Shown here: positions 46,175-58,745 of the stretch, in pieces | Position numbering within the stretch: position 1 is the stretch's first letter | Layout of the letters: every line of letters starts with the position of its first letter | Source of the DNA: Dryomyza anilis | Taxonomy: Eukaryota; Arthropoda; Insecta; Diptera; Dryomyzidae | NCBI GenBank assembly: GCA_951804985.1 | Contig: OX638135.1 | Span: forward strand, 4,720,093 to 4,784,092 | Direction of reading: 5' to 3' | Length of the DNA: 64,000 nucleotides | Program-made: the position numbers and the translations under genes | Notes under the pieces: model-generated | Seen by the model: only the letters and a program-made list of their open reading frames with translations | The model's database searches: none | What the model was told of the DNA's origin: nothing

Positions 46175-47001
46175 TTTTCGAACCAAGCATCAAATCCCAG
46201 GGGACAGGATGGACTGGATAGAGATTAGAAGTATATGAAATAAATATATTGGACAAGGGAAAATATATTTTTTAGGAGTCGTGAGTATTGTGAAAAACAG
46301 TGAAAGAAAATGTGCGAAAAGAAAATAATTTTTGTGAATTTGTGATATAAAACAAAAGAAACATTTGAGAATATTGAAATCATGAAATTAGACATTTGAA
46401 AAACAGGCAATTGAACATTTTAAATAAATGATAAAATTTTTAAAAAATTTCATAATATTGTGAAATTAAATTAACTTTAAATAAAACTGTGAAATTAAAA
46501 TGTTGAATAATTTAAGAGTTTTGATACAACAATGTTTTCATAGCGTTGTGAAATTAATTAAATAACAAATTGGAGAATTTTAACAAAATTAAATTACATT
46601 AAAAAAATTAGTATTCAGTTATAAAATGATGAGATGTTTTTAGAAAAAAAAAAATTGTATATATATCAAAATGAGCTAAATAAAACAGTATTAAATTTAA
46701 CAGAAAAATTAAATCAACTATTAAGCAATCTACTGTTTAAACAAAAGATATACATAGCTTTGCAGAAAATAAAATATAGTATACCAATTTTTATTTAATT
46801 TTCAATTTTCATCCTTTAACATACAAATATATAACGGGTTTTCATTAATATATTTTTTTTTGTTGTGTTCTAAATAAATATAAATTAATAAACTTGAAAA
46901 TGTTTCACATTAAATATAAAAATAATAAATGTAATCTATGTATATATAAATAAAGTAATTAATGTTTAATTACAAAAATCAATAAAAAGCCGATAATTAA
47001 A
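46175..47001 (+). other. Gypsy 5' untranslated leader
   Basis: About 830 bases of AT-rich leader lie between the primer-binding site and the first gag ATG. No coding frame is seen. Confidence 0.6.
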
Positions 47002-47935
47002 ATGGGTACAGAAAATGTATTTAAACGCGTACATTACGTTGTTCCTTACTTTTCTGGGGCAGAATCTCCATTACTAGAAACTGAATTATATAAATTTATT
47101 GAAGGCTGTGAAACAGCAAAGCTTAAAATTAAATAATCAGATTATGAGGAATTTATTAAATGCGTTAGGTTACATTTGCAGGGAGATGCTTATAAATTGG
47201 TGAGGATAAAACATTTTCAAAAAATAGAAGAATTATACGAGTTGCTAAAAAATATATACTTAAATGATATTTCTTTAGATGCTGTACTAGAAAAGATTAA
47301 AAAAGTTTTTCAAAATAGTAAAGAGAGTTTGAGAGCGTTTGGAAGACGATTAGACGAATTGCAATCCATGGCATTATAAATTGCAAGTAAAAAATACCGT
47401 AAAAAGATAGGTTATGATGACGTATTCAGATTGGAATTACAGAAGTCAGTATTAATCTCTTTTAAAGTAGTCCAACAATAAACGTTGTATTATGAAGTAG
47501 TAAGTCAGACACATTAGATGCATTATTGGAAGAAGCATTAAATGTTGAAGCTATTATGCAACTAAGACCAAAGTTAAATGAATACGAATGTAATGTTGAA
47601 GCAGAACACAATTCAGAAATAATTAAGCAAAGAGAAAATCCAGAAAAGAATGATAGATTAACCTATGTAAGGAATGTTCCGACATGTTCATTCTGTATGA
47701 AATTAGGACATACTAGGGACGATTGTATTAGTAGGAAAAATGAGCCTTTCTGCTACGAATGTGGAACTTATGGCCATGAAGCTAATTGGAAATGTGCCAA
47801 TACTAATATGAAAAATTCTAAAATACAGTTAGGTAATAATGATATTAAAAATAATAATCGCAAAGAAAATAAAACAAGTAATATGAAATGCTTATGGTGT
47901 GATAGACAAGGGCATAAAATAGATAAGTGTTAAGC
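47002..47935 (+). pseudogene. gag: Gypsy gag
   Basis: The gag frame starts MGTENVFKRV at 47002 and encodes a capsid-type region followed by a nucleocapsid with three zinc knuckles: CSFCMKLGHTRDDC, CYECGTYGHEANWKC (five residues, not four, before the last Cys) and CLWCDRQGHKIDKC. These bind element RNA in the virus-like particle. The frame is broken by stops at 47134 and 47377, by further stops between 47479 and 47520, and by a frame change before 47526, so no full protein can be made. The capsid part is too degenerate for a finer lineage call. Confidence 0.82.
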
Positions 47936-48081
47936 GAAAACAAAATTTGAATCAGTCACAAATAATAAACAAATAATAAACAAGAGGGGCTCAGTCAAGG
48001 CCAATAAACTGGGGACCCCAAAAGAAAAGTAATATAGGGCCAAATGAGTTAGGAATTGTAGGTCAGACGTCGAAAGAGACT

Positions 48082-48620
48082 GTGGTCAAATTTACTACCC
48101 CATTAAACTTTCAAAAACTGAAGGTAAACAATGAATTAAAATATGAATTAAATGCAAAAGGAAATTGCATAATACACAATTGGAATGGAGATTGTTCGAA
48201 TTTATCTAATACAAGTGATGTTTTCATTGAAGTACCTTGCGAGGCAGCTAAAAATGGAAGACTTATTTTATTAGTAGACTCAGGAGCAGATGCCAGTTTA
48301 GTAAAAGAAAGTGCAAGGACAAATTTTCCAGGTTTTAACAAAAATATTCAAAAGGATTTGAATGGAGCTTTTGGTGGTTGTGTTAGGACATTAGGAACCA
48401 CCAAGGTCCAACACGGGAGCATAGGGTGCTTAAGTTTAATGCTACACGTAGTGTCACTTGAACAAGGAGTACCAGCAGACGGAATAATCGGACGTTACAA
48501 TTTATGGAATCGATCTATAATAAATGCGATAGACAAAACGATAACGTTCTTTGATAAAGATAAAAATCAAATTATAAAACTTCCAATGAAAACACAGACA
48601 GAAATACAAAAAAAATTTTA
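48082..48620 (+). pseudogene. pol: Gypsy pol: protease
   Basis: The retroviral-type aspartic protease is recognised from LILLVDSGADASLV (catalytic DSG) and the downstream GIIGRYNLW (GRDxL-type motif). The reading frame is open from about 48082 but has no ATG near its start, as expected for a pol frame entered by frameshifting or readthrough from gag. The protease itself appears undamaged; breaks lie up- and downstream. Confidence 0.82.
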
Positions 48621-48929
48621 CAACCAGCACATTAACATTCAAGCGAGAACCGCGAAAATAGTATCATTACCTTTAAAAACAACAATTCCAATCGTATTAA
48701 TACATAAGCAAGAAATTTCTCCAGGTGTATATTTAGGGGAAAGCCTATCAAATGTTAGCAAAAATAGAGTTTATGTTTCAATATTAAATGCTACAGAAAA
48801 AGAAATTATAATATCCAACAAATTTAAACCAAAGTTTTCGAATTTTAATCAGTATAAAGAATTGTATACCAAAAATTCTACAATAAACAGCGTAAATATA
48901 ACAAATAGAATTAACAGATTATTAAGGGA

Positions 48930-49990
48930 AATCAAAATTGACGAAACTTTAAATAAAGACGAAATTACATCTTTACAAAATTTGTGTATTTCTTATCATG
49001 ACGTTTTTCACTTAGATGGCGATGAATTAACATACACGCCAGCGCTTAAACATGAAATAACTACACAGTGGAACCAACCACCAATTAATTAGAAACAATA
49101 TAAACTTCCACATACACATAGGGAAGAAATTAATAGACAAGTAGTAAAAATGTTAGATGACGGCATTATATCTCCAAGCACCTCACCTTGGAATTCACCG
49201 TTATTGTTAGTACCAAAAAAGAGCAATAAGGAAGGTAGTAAGAAATGGAGACTAGTAATAGATTTTCGTAAAGTAAATGATGTAACAATAAAACAAGTAT
49301 TTCCGATTCCTCGTATAGACGAGATATTAGATCAGCTAGGGCATAGTAGATACTTTTCAACATTAGATTTAGCAAGTGGTTATCATCAGGTCTTAGTAGA
49401 TGAAAGAGATAAAGAAAAAACTGCTTTCAGTACGGGACTTGGCCATTTTGAATTTAATAGAATGCCATTTGGTTTAACAGGTGCACCTGCCACTTTTCAA
49501 AGAATAATGAACCACATATTAACAGGTTTACAGGGTATCGATTGTTTTGTGTATCTCGATGACATAGTTGTATATGGAAAAAATTTAAGCGAACATGAGC
49601 ATAGATTAAGTAATGTATAACAGAAATTAAGGGAACATAATTTAAAATTAAATACCGAAAAATGTCAGTTTTTGCGTCGCGAAGTTGTATATTTAGGACA
49701 TAAATGTTCGGAACTAGGTGCGTTGCCAGACCCCTCTAAGGGCGAATGCGTGTAAAATATTCCGGTGCCAAGAAATAGAAAAGAAGTACAAGCGTTTTTG
49801 GGATTAATTAATTATTACAGAAAATTCATAGGCAATATGGCCTAAACATCATTACCAATTAATAATTGACTTAGAAACGACGTTAAATTTACATGGACAG
49901 ACGATTGTCAAAATTCATTTATTAAATTAAAAGAATCAATAATTTCATCACCAATTCTCTCATATCCAGATTTTACGAAAACTTTTTTAC
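48930..49990 (+). pseudogene. pol: Gypsy pol: reverse transcriptase
   Basis: The reverse transcriptase begins near ALKHEITT and contains VIDFRKVND, YFSTLDLASGYHQ, NRMPFGLTGAPATFQ and the catalytic YLDDIVVY at 49552-49575. The connection with LGLINYYRKFI follows. Stops at 49090, 49618, 49753, 49843 and 49867 break the frame. The motif set is typical of Ty3/Gypsy elements and synthesises cDNA from the element's RNA when intact. Confidence 0.9.
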
Positions 49991-50580
49991 TTACAACTGA
50001 TGCAAGTAATGAAGCTATAGGCGCGGTACTGTCGCAAGGCGAAGTTGGAATCGATAGACCAGTCGCATTTGCAAGTAGGGCATTAAATGGGGCCGAAAAA
50101 CGATACTCCACCATTGAAAAAGAATTTTTAGCTATTGTTTGGGCAACCAAGAATTTCAGAGCATACCTATTAGGGCGACCATTTAAAATTTTTACAGATC
50201 ATCAGCCCCTAAAAGGTATTGCAAACTTAAAAGATCAGACATCCCGCCTTGCGCGTTTCCGACATAAGTTGTCAGAATACGATTTTGAAATAATTTACAA
50301 ACCAGGTAAAAAGAATTTGAACGCGGATGCTTTAAGCAGAATACCATATATACAACCCGATATTACAGCAGTACAAACACGTTCTAAAACTACACAAAAT
50401 AAATTAGATCAACAAATTACAAAAACAAAGCCGCAAATTAGTACACCGGTCGTAGATGAAACAATTACAGATGCAAATAACGAAACAAATTCTGCACACT
50501 TATTAACTGATCCGGAAGAGATTAAAACGGTAATAAAAGATTTTCATGATTCCGCATTAGGAGGCATCAGGGCCCAGTAA
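49960..50580 (+). pseudogene. pol: Gypsy pol: RNase H
   Basis: The motifs LTTDASNEAIGAVLSQ (first catalytic Asp), STIEKEFLAIVWA (catalytic Glu), FTDHQPLKG (Asp) and NADALSR appear in order. All catalytic residues are present. The frame continues into the linker before integrase and ends at 50578-50580, where a one-base loss at about 50565 shifts the frame. Confidence 0.88.
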
Positions 50581-51598
50581 AAACATATTTTAGAATCAGA
50601 AGACAATTTAAGTGGAAAGGTATGCAGAAACAAATAAAAGATTACGTAAAAAATTGTTCAAAATGCCAAGTAAATAAAAGTTTTAGGCTTACAAAAATGC
50701 CAATGGTCCTAACTGATACGCCAGTGAGACCATTTGATAAAGTATACATGGATCTTGTAGGAATTTTACCAGAAACTATCTCTGGAAATAAATATATATT
50801 AACATTTCAAGATGATTTTTCAAATTATATGTGTTGCGTAGCTATACCGGACGCAGAAGCAAGCACTGTAGCGAAGGCATTTTACGACGAAATCATTACG
50901 CGCTTAAATATTCCAAAAGTATTAGTTACCGACAATGGTTCAAATTTCGTCTCTAAACTGTTTTCAGATACATGTAAATTGTTAGGAATTAAAAAGTTAC
51001 ATATTACGCCATGTCATCCACAAGCTAATGGATCTTTGGAAAGATGCCATCGACCATTAGCAGAATATTTGCGAAGTTTTGCAAAAGAAGATGGGTCAAA
51101 CTGGGACCAATGTTTAAATTCGGCAATGCACGTGCACAATAACACAGTACATATGTCAACAGGACAAACCCCTTTCCCTACTTTATATGGGTTTGATTTT
51201 GATATGCCCACTAATCTAAAACGTAAATGTTTACCAGTTTATAATACTGATGATTAAAACAAATTATTATAATATCAGATTCAACGCACACATGAAATCG
51301 TGAGACAAAATCAAGATAAAGCAAAAGAAAAATCTAAACAAAGCTATGACATCCCAACGCATTACACCCAACAATATTTAAAGTAGGCGATAAAATATTA
51401 TTAAAAAATCAAAATAGAAAGAATAAATTTTCTCCCATATGGGTAGGACCCTATGAGGTACTTTCGGTAGTAAGTCCTGTAACGACAATGATTTCCATCA
51501 AAGGAAAAGGGAAAAAATTCCATAACAACTTATTAAAAGCATATAATTTTGAAGTTTTACACAATTATATAAATAGATGTAAAGAAATAAATAACTGA
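50530..51598 (+). pseudogene. pol: Gypsy pol: integrase
   Basis: The zinc-binding segment (His pair across the frameshift near 50565, then CSKCQ) is followed by the catalytic core: VYMDLVG (first Asp), LVTDNGSNF (second Asp) and SLERCHRP (Glu). The core keeps its complete catalytic triad in an unbroken 211-codon frame (50622-51257). The C-terminal part after the stop at 51255 is broken by another stop and a frameshift but still shows the GPY/F-type motif FSPIWVGPYEVL at about 51430-51465. Integrase joins the cDNA to the chromosome. Confidence 0.88.
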
Positions 51599-52211
51599 AC
51601 CAATAGTTCATGATGATCATAAATCGTAATCATGTTAGAATGAAATGCATACTATTGCAAACAACAATATAAGGTAAAAAAATGCCGCGTTAATAATAAT
51701 TTTTTTTTTAGGAATATGTTTTTAAATCTTAATCAAATAAAAAAGTGCATGAGGGAATAGCTACGTATTAATTTTAAAAGGTTACTAGCATTAAATCATG
51801 TATTAAAAAATTTGTAATGGATAAAGGAATAAAGTGATTTACAAGATTATATTATTATACAAGATATTTATTAAGCAAAGATTTCAGTACGAATTAGCAA
51901 AAGAAATAAAATATACGTTGCCACTATATTTGAGATAGGTCAGCACCTCAATTTCATTGTCAAGGGCATTGTCAATCGAAACAAATGAAAGAAAGATCGT
52001 TGTACTTGAAATACAGATAGACGTAAGCGGAGCACAAACTGAAGGGGAGCACAGATATAAGTGAGGAGCTTAGGTATAGTTATAAGTGATAAAATGCAAT
52101 TCAGCGTTTTGCATGTAGGAACCACTGCACTAATGGACTGAAAATGAAACGAGATACGTTAATGCAGAGACAAAAACAAACCAAGATCATTTAACGGTCA
52201 TAAAAAATATA

Positions 52212-52260
<49 letters not shown>

Positions 52261-53898
52261 GTATTGAATGTACCAAAGTTGTTATGCAAAAGAAAGATTG
52301 AAAATACTGTCATATATCAAGCATATTTAAATTAATAAATTAGTGCATGAATAAACAGCTAAGTATTTTTGAAAATGACTAGCATTGAGTCATGTGGTAA
52401 TGAAATATTATGGAAAAATTAAAGATTTCTAAAGTACATGTACATTTTATTAAATGTAATAAATGAAATGTTCAATATAAACATACAATGAAGATATTAA
52501 ATTTGAATATTCTATATAAATTAAAAATGATGTTAAATTAAATTAAGTATGAAGTTATAGTAAACAAGTAATAAGTATTTTAATAATAATCCTGATTCTG
52601 CAAATGTACTCCAACCACGACGAATCACAAAGAAGTAAAACATGCACGAAGAAGAACAACAAGCAATCCACCAAACAATAAAAATTAACGTTAAATACAA
52701 TATGCTGAAATTTTAATTGCCAAAGAAGGTCGTTTAATTTTGTTGGGAAAAGGTCTGAAATGGTAATGTAATGTAATGAAGTACAAAAGAATAATGATAA
52801 AACGACATGTGAGAGTTATGGCGCGGACGACAACAATCAATACATGTTTAATTAAGAGAAAGGAGCTACCCTATGGATATGGATGTAGAAGTTTGACAAA
52901 TCAGCAAAGAAAGTTGGAACTATTTTATCATAATAATGCAACAACATTTTACATCTTATATATACTAAATAAAAGATGACAATTTTATCGCTCAAAGAAC
53001 ACGCTAACATTATGTAAATAAGTTGAAGGAGCTGTTCCATATACACTTATTTAGCTGTCAATGCGAACCTGATTACAAAAATAAATTTAACAAATCAACA
53101 AAGTTACCACAATTACACTAAATCACACACGCTTCAACAAATGAACACAATTTCTTAAACAATTTTGAAGAAGACGAAAATTAAAAACGATAAGAACCAA
53201 GAATAAACGTATTCGAATATTGTTACAACAAGTGAAATATAATAGTACAACAACGTCAAACTAACAAAACAACAACATCTACATATATATAAAAATTACA
53301 ATTACAATTACAAGAAAAACTATCTAACAAGAAAATTTCTCAAAACATTTAAAGAAGACAAATCCGTATTAATATTCAGAAATATAAAATTACAAAATTA
53401 TCAATTTTAGTATCTGCTCTCAACAAAGTACGATTTAATTTGGCTGAAAAACAACGCAACATAGAAGACATCAAATTTTAAAAGCTAAGAAAATCAAGAC
53501 GCAAGATGAAAACAATGTTTGTTGATACAGTGGCAGAAACAAATAAAGTGCAGCTACAGTCAACGCAATCGCAGCAACCACCAACCGAAGAGTGACAGCA
53601 GCAGTTAACACTAAAAACATCGGGATCAGGTTATGTTTGTATTTAATTTCCTTTTATAATTCAGATGTTTAGATTAAAGGCGGGCTAATGCAGCCAAATA
53701 ATTAGACAATTGGGCCAATACCATTTTTTTTTTAATTTAAAATCATTAAATTAGAAATTATTTATCTCCACTAGGTAATATACAATTGTTTATTTTTAAA
53801 AATAAAATAATCTACACTATAAGAATTTTATCAAGATATTAACAATGTAAAAGAAAAAACTATTATTATTTAATTAATAATAATGTTTATCTTAAAAT
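51599..53898 (+). other. Gypsy 3' region without recognisable envelope gene
   Basis: The 2.3 kb between integrase and the polypurine tract contains only short frames. This is where errantivirus-like elements carry an envelope ORF, but I see no signal peptide, fusion motif or transmembrane segment in an extended frame. A (TA)n run lies at 52205-52256. Confidence 0.55.
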
Positions 53899-53910
53899 AA
53901 GGGGGAAGAA
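53899..53910 (+). promoter_or_regulatory. Gypsy polypurine tract
   Basis: The purine run aagggggaagaa ends immediately before the 3' LTR and would prime plus-strand synthesis. Confidence 0.85.
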
Positions 53911-54544
53911 TGTTGTATATCAGAAATACTTTTTCTTTTAGTTTGAAAAATCTGCACATCGCCAGTAAGCACAATAGCATATTCATATTAATCATAATAA
54001 TGTAACACCAAAAGTGCTTACTGTTATGCATGCATTCGTATTTTTCTCCTACACTTATTTGATACAATTACTCTTATACACATATGATGACAACAACAAA
54101 TGTATTGGTTGTAATGTGAGCCTCATCAGGTAGCACCTGCATGCGGCGTACAGGGAACTAAAGCACATAGAAGTTTTTCTCACGATCACCCCAATACGAA
54201 TTGATTATTTCACAATATGATGACACTCAGATCTGGTGTTTGTAAATATTGGTGCGACCGAGGTGATGAGTAGAGGTTAAGAATATATTTTAAGTTGGAT
54301 AAGATTTTAACTTAGAGTGCAGACATGTTTCTTTTATAAGTAAAACAATAATGTTAATATTAAAATAGAACTTTCAATTAAATAAAAGTATGTCTTGGAA
54401 GAAAATACTTGTTTGAATTATTTCGGTTAATAAAAATGGAACTTCAACGTTGTACATTCTCTGGTAGGACATCATGGGTAATTATAAATGGAACGTTGCG
54501 ACATTTGGCCTCACGCCTAAGCAACGGACATTTTAATTACAACA
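53911..54544 (+). repeat. Gypsy 3' LTR
   Basis: The LTR is 634 bp with the same termini as the 5' LTR and is followed by the duplication cagg at 54545-54548. The 4-base length difference is one indel. Confidence 0.95.
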
Positions 54545-54548
54545 CAGG

Positions 54549-54821
54549 GATTGACATCCCTACTGCGTACCCAGCAAGAACATAGTCTTTTAATTTATTA
54601 TTCATTTTAGGGGTAGCAATAATCAAATTTTCGATTATTTTTTTGATCAATTGTAGAATAGCGACGGGAAAAAAATGATCAAAACTTTTGTGTTCGTGTG
54701 ATTTTGCATCCCTTTCTTACGCACGTTGACACAGGTAGTTCTATATATATGTGTCTCTTTCATTCATATAAGCGCTATCGACAAAATGGTTGTTAAAATG
54801 ACCAACATATTTATATAGCAT
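54549..54821. other. Spacer between Gypsy and family F copy B
   Basis: Non-coding AT-rich sequence; no gene recognised. Confidence 0.4.
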
Positions 54822-55971
54822 CAGAGATCGGAAATGCCCGTGTGCGTGCGCCCGCACATGCCCCTTTCTTCATACACTGACGAGCAAATTTGTTTTACGC
54901 AGACACTGCACTCGGGCATCACATTTTTTTTACAACACATCCCGTCGCAACGAGTGATGCTTTGCATTATTCTCGGTACCTGCCCTCGTGCGGGCAACGA
55001 AACTAAAAACTGCTGCCCGCGCAGACGTGGATTGAGAAAATAGAGAAGCATATCGCGCAAGTGCTATGGTATTTATTTCGCGGGGCAACTCCGTGCAACA
55101 GCGAAAACAGACTGCCCCTGGCAGCACGCGCATTTTTCACAGCCAGTAAATTTTATTGACACTGTTTTACTAGACTGCGCAATGTTTTAATAATTTTTAT
55201 ATAAAACTATTGATAATACAGACAAGTTTGGCAATACTCAAATACACTTTTAATCGCAGTTTTATTTTGGTTTATAAAAATTGTATCTTTTAATTGTTCG
55301 TTGAACAGAAAAATAAATTTAACATAAAATCTTAATCAACATTTTTATTCAAATACAAAAATTATTATGTGCAAAAATCTATTTTAATAAAAAAGCTACA
55401 GGCTTCGAAAAATAATGTATATCCTCATTTGTAAAAATGTACACTAAGTTTAAACTTGCACTGAAAAACTAGTACTAAATTATACAATTTTTATAAACCA
55501 TATTAAAACTTCGATTAAAAGTGTATTTGAGTATTGCCAAACTTTTCTGTATTAGCGATAGTTTTATTTAAAAATTATTAAAAAATTGCGCAGTATATTA
55601 TAACAGTGCCGTACTCTTGCGCCGCATAAGAATGTCATACAAGAAAAATTAATTGGCTGTGAAAAACTGCCCCGCGTGCTGCCCGGGGCAGTCGGTTTTC
55701 GCTGTTGCACGGAGATGCCCCGCGAAATAAATACCATAGCACTTGCGCGATATGTTTCTCTATTTTCTCATTCCACGTCTGCGCGGGCTGCAGTTTTTAG
55801 TTTCGTAGCCCGCACGAGGGCAGGTACCGAGAATAGTGCAAAGCATCACTCGTTGCGACGGGATGTGTTGTAAAAAAAATGTGGTGCCCGAGTGCAGAGT
55901 ATGCGTAAACAAATTTGCTTCTCATTTACTTAAGGGCGCGGGCGCGGGCGTGCGTGCAAATCCGAACTATG
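54822..55971 (-). mobile_element. hAT foldback element (family F), copy B
   Basis: This is an inverted copy of 37655-38808, 1150 bp long, with termini CAGAGATCGG on the left and CATAGTTCGG in reverse complement on the right. The long inverted-repeat arms and the AT-rich centre are preserved. The expected 8-bp duplication is not clean (tatagcat at 54814-54821; a similar aatagcat only at 55976-55983), suggesting a small rearrangement at the right end. Confidence 0.85.
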
Positions 55972-56027
55972 CTATAATAGCATCCCAATAAACCAAAAAC
56001 CTGGATATTAAGTGATTATCGAGTGTA

Positions 56028-56545
56028 CACTAAGAAAACAAAGATGATTACCAGAAATAGCACAGCCCTAAATATCAAGTTATTTACAAATTATTTAGAT
56101 CGTCTTTGAGACAACGCATCCGTCAAATACGATAAATATTGCTAGCAATCATCATTCAAATTTACGGTTATTTATAACAACCTTCAATTAAACATCTTAC
56201 AAATAGAAAAATAGTTGATGCATATTTGGAAAAGATACTCCATTAGAATTCGCGGAGTAATTTTTATTGAATTGAATAAAATGAATCAAATGTATTTTTA
56301 TTTTTTCTAGATTTACAGTTATTCTGTTCTACAGTATCCTGGTTATACATCGTCATCGTCTTTATAAATCCTTCGAAGGTAACATTTTTTCTGCAAATGT
56401 GCAAGAACTCAGGATGTTTGCTATCAGTCATCTGTAAATATTTCCATTTTCATTGCTGTTGTGGCAAACATCTCGTAACTATCTGCTTATATGTCATATT
56501 TAAAAAATTTTAAGAGTTTTGCTGCAACTTTATTGAAACTTATTA
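56028..56545 (-). repeat. Family M2 partial copy
   Basis: It begins at 'cactaagaaaacaaagatga' preceded by TA and matches the reverse complement of about 43140-43841, ending near the TA microsatellite. Confidence 0.75.
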
Positions 56546-56569
56546 ATATTTTGATTAAATACATATAAG

Positions 56570-56822
<253 letters not shown>

Positions 56823-57655
56823 CCTATATATCTGACGAACTGCTGCTGACCGAAACTTTGTGCATATATTGTAACTCCCCTTAGGAGGCGTGTCCGGTAT
56901 GGAAAAGTATATATATTCTTGATCAGCATCACTACCCGAGTCCGTTTAGCCATGTCCGTCTGTCTGTCCGTCTTGCTGTCTTGCTGTCCGAATACAGAAT
57001 AACTTGAGAAATACTGATCAGAATGCGATGAAATTTCGTCTCAATATATTTTAGCAAAAAGTAGGAACTAAGTTTGAAAATGAGCCAAATCGGTCAACGG
57101 ACACGCCCACCTCCCATACAAGTCACTTTTATATAATTCTTTCGAAACTAATAACTCGAAAAGTATTCAAGGTATAGTTATAAAATTTAAAACGTATTGT
57201 TATAATTCACTTAAAAATATGTGGTCCAAAAATGGGCGTGATCCGCCCACTTTTTTTTTCATTATTTCCCGGGTTTTCATAGTGGAAATTTGATCCGTAA
57301 ATTATTAAAATCAAATCTATGAAATATTAGCCTTTCAAAATTTTAATATAGGCGTGGTCCGCCCAATTATATTTTTCAATTTTTTTTTTAGTTTTTTATA
57401 CTTTATATAAATTTTTTAATTTATGGGGATATAAGACGTAAATTTCTGATATATGAATAATAATTAAAAATTTTAAATTAAGGTATACAATTAAATATTC
57501 CTCATTAATATCTCCACCAAAGGTGTAGGGTATTCCATAGTCGGGCCCGACCGACTATAAAAATCCGCCCTATGTGACCGAACTTGCCCATGTGACCTAA
57601 CTTTCCCAACTCGTTTTCCTATATATCTGGCGACACTGCTGCTGACCGAAACTCC
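56823..57655 (+). repeat. Dispersed repeat related to family D, flanked by 36-bp direct repeats
   Basis: The direct repeats 'cctatatatctgacgaactg' (56822) and 'cctatatatctggcgacact' (57619), both continuing 'gctgctgaccgaaact', flank a segment. It carries the family D 'gatcagcat' and CTGT-rich blocks at 56920-56990 and the hairpin 'tagtcgggcccgaccgacta' at 57539-57558. It also has 'ccgcccac' phrases not seen in family D, so it is a separate subfamily. Confidence 0.65.
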
Positions 57656-57935
57656 AATAGAAATGAAAAATGTGTGCTACTCACTTAAGGCCGGTTTTAC
57701 AATGGTGGTTTAACTAGGTTTTTAACAGTAAAATATGCAATACCTTTTATAATGTATTTGAAACTCTGATTTCTAAACTGGCGTCAAATTGACTCTAGTT
57801 TTTGAGAAATATACCATTTTTCGAAATCACAGTTAGAAATACATTCAAGAATTATTGCAACTTTTACTGTTGAAAAAAAAAATTTGCAATACAAAAAGTA
57901 ATTAAAAATTTAGTAAATTATTTTTTAAAAAAAGA
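57656..57935. other. Terminal piece of family W and spacer
   Basis: The phrase 'aaggccggttttacaatggt' followed by 'ggtttaactagg' at about 57688 matches the family W terminus. The rest is non-coding. Confidence 0.5.
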
Positions 57936-58142
<207 letters not shown>

Positions 58143-58382
58143 TATTTTTTAAAAAAAGATGCCATAAAAATACCATCTTGAAAATTTGCATTAACATTAA
58201 ATCAACCAAAATATATGGTTTTTTTTTCAGAATTTTAAAAAGGGTCCTTTTTAAGGACATTAATTTTGAAGTGCAAGGATTATAACCACGGGCCACATGT
58301 TGAAGTTTAGAAGTTACATCCTAATTTTTCTAAACGCTTGTGCTATTAGCTTTAAAACGAGCCATCAACGGAGTTTCTAGCA

Positions 58383-58745
58383 TCTATCTTAAGAAACGGT
58401 TTTACAGTGGTAGTTTAACTAGATTTATGGGTTAAAAGTAGTTTAATCTCAGAATTCAGTTTTACAGTGACTTTAAATCGTCGTTTAAAATGAGTTTAAA
58501 CGTCTTACGTTGGCCGTTTAAACTACGTTTAAAATCTTAATGTTTTTGACAGATACTATCCACAAGAATGAGAGTTGCACTATTTTTGAACTGTCCGTCA
58601 ACGCTCTATGTTTCTTGTTCGCACATTGTCTGTCGGCATGTTTGTGTTCTGTTTGTTTTCTTGTATTTCAGCATTGTATAAATCAAACTTCTATCCTCAC
58701 ATGCATTGAAGTTGCTCGATCTTTTGCATATTTCATTTATTTATC
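58383..58745 (+). repeat. Repeat family W, copy 3, part 1
   Basis: The copy starts with the TIR 'taagaaacggttttacag' and runs through 'gtctgtcggcatgtttgtgt'. It is interrupted at TA (58746) by a Tc1/mariner-type element and continues at 59963. Confidence 0.75.

Larger units (their letters stand above)
45523..54544 (+). mobile_element. Ty3/Gypsy LTR retrotransposon, structurally complete, coding-dead
   Basis: The element is 9022 bp long with two LTRs, a primer-binding site, gag, pol and a polypurine tract. The target-site duplication cagg lies at 45519-45522 and 54545-54548. LTR termini are TGTTGT and ACAACA. Domain order is gag zinc knuckles, protease, reverse transcriptase, RNase H, integrase, which is the Ty3/Gypsy order. 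At least nine stops and several frameshifts break gag and pol. No envelope gene was recognised in the 2.3 kb after integrase. The LTRs differ by roughly 2 percent by eye, so the insertion is not recent. Confidence 0.93.

Noticed and set aside
51599..53898. Envelope gene of an errantivirus
   Set aside because: No extended frame, signal peptide, fusion motif or transmembrane segment is visible.
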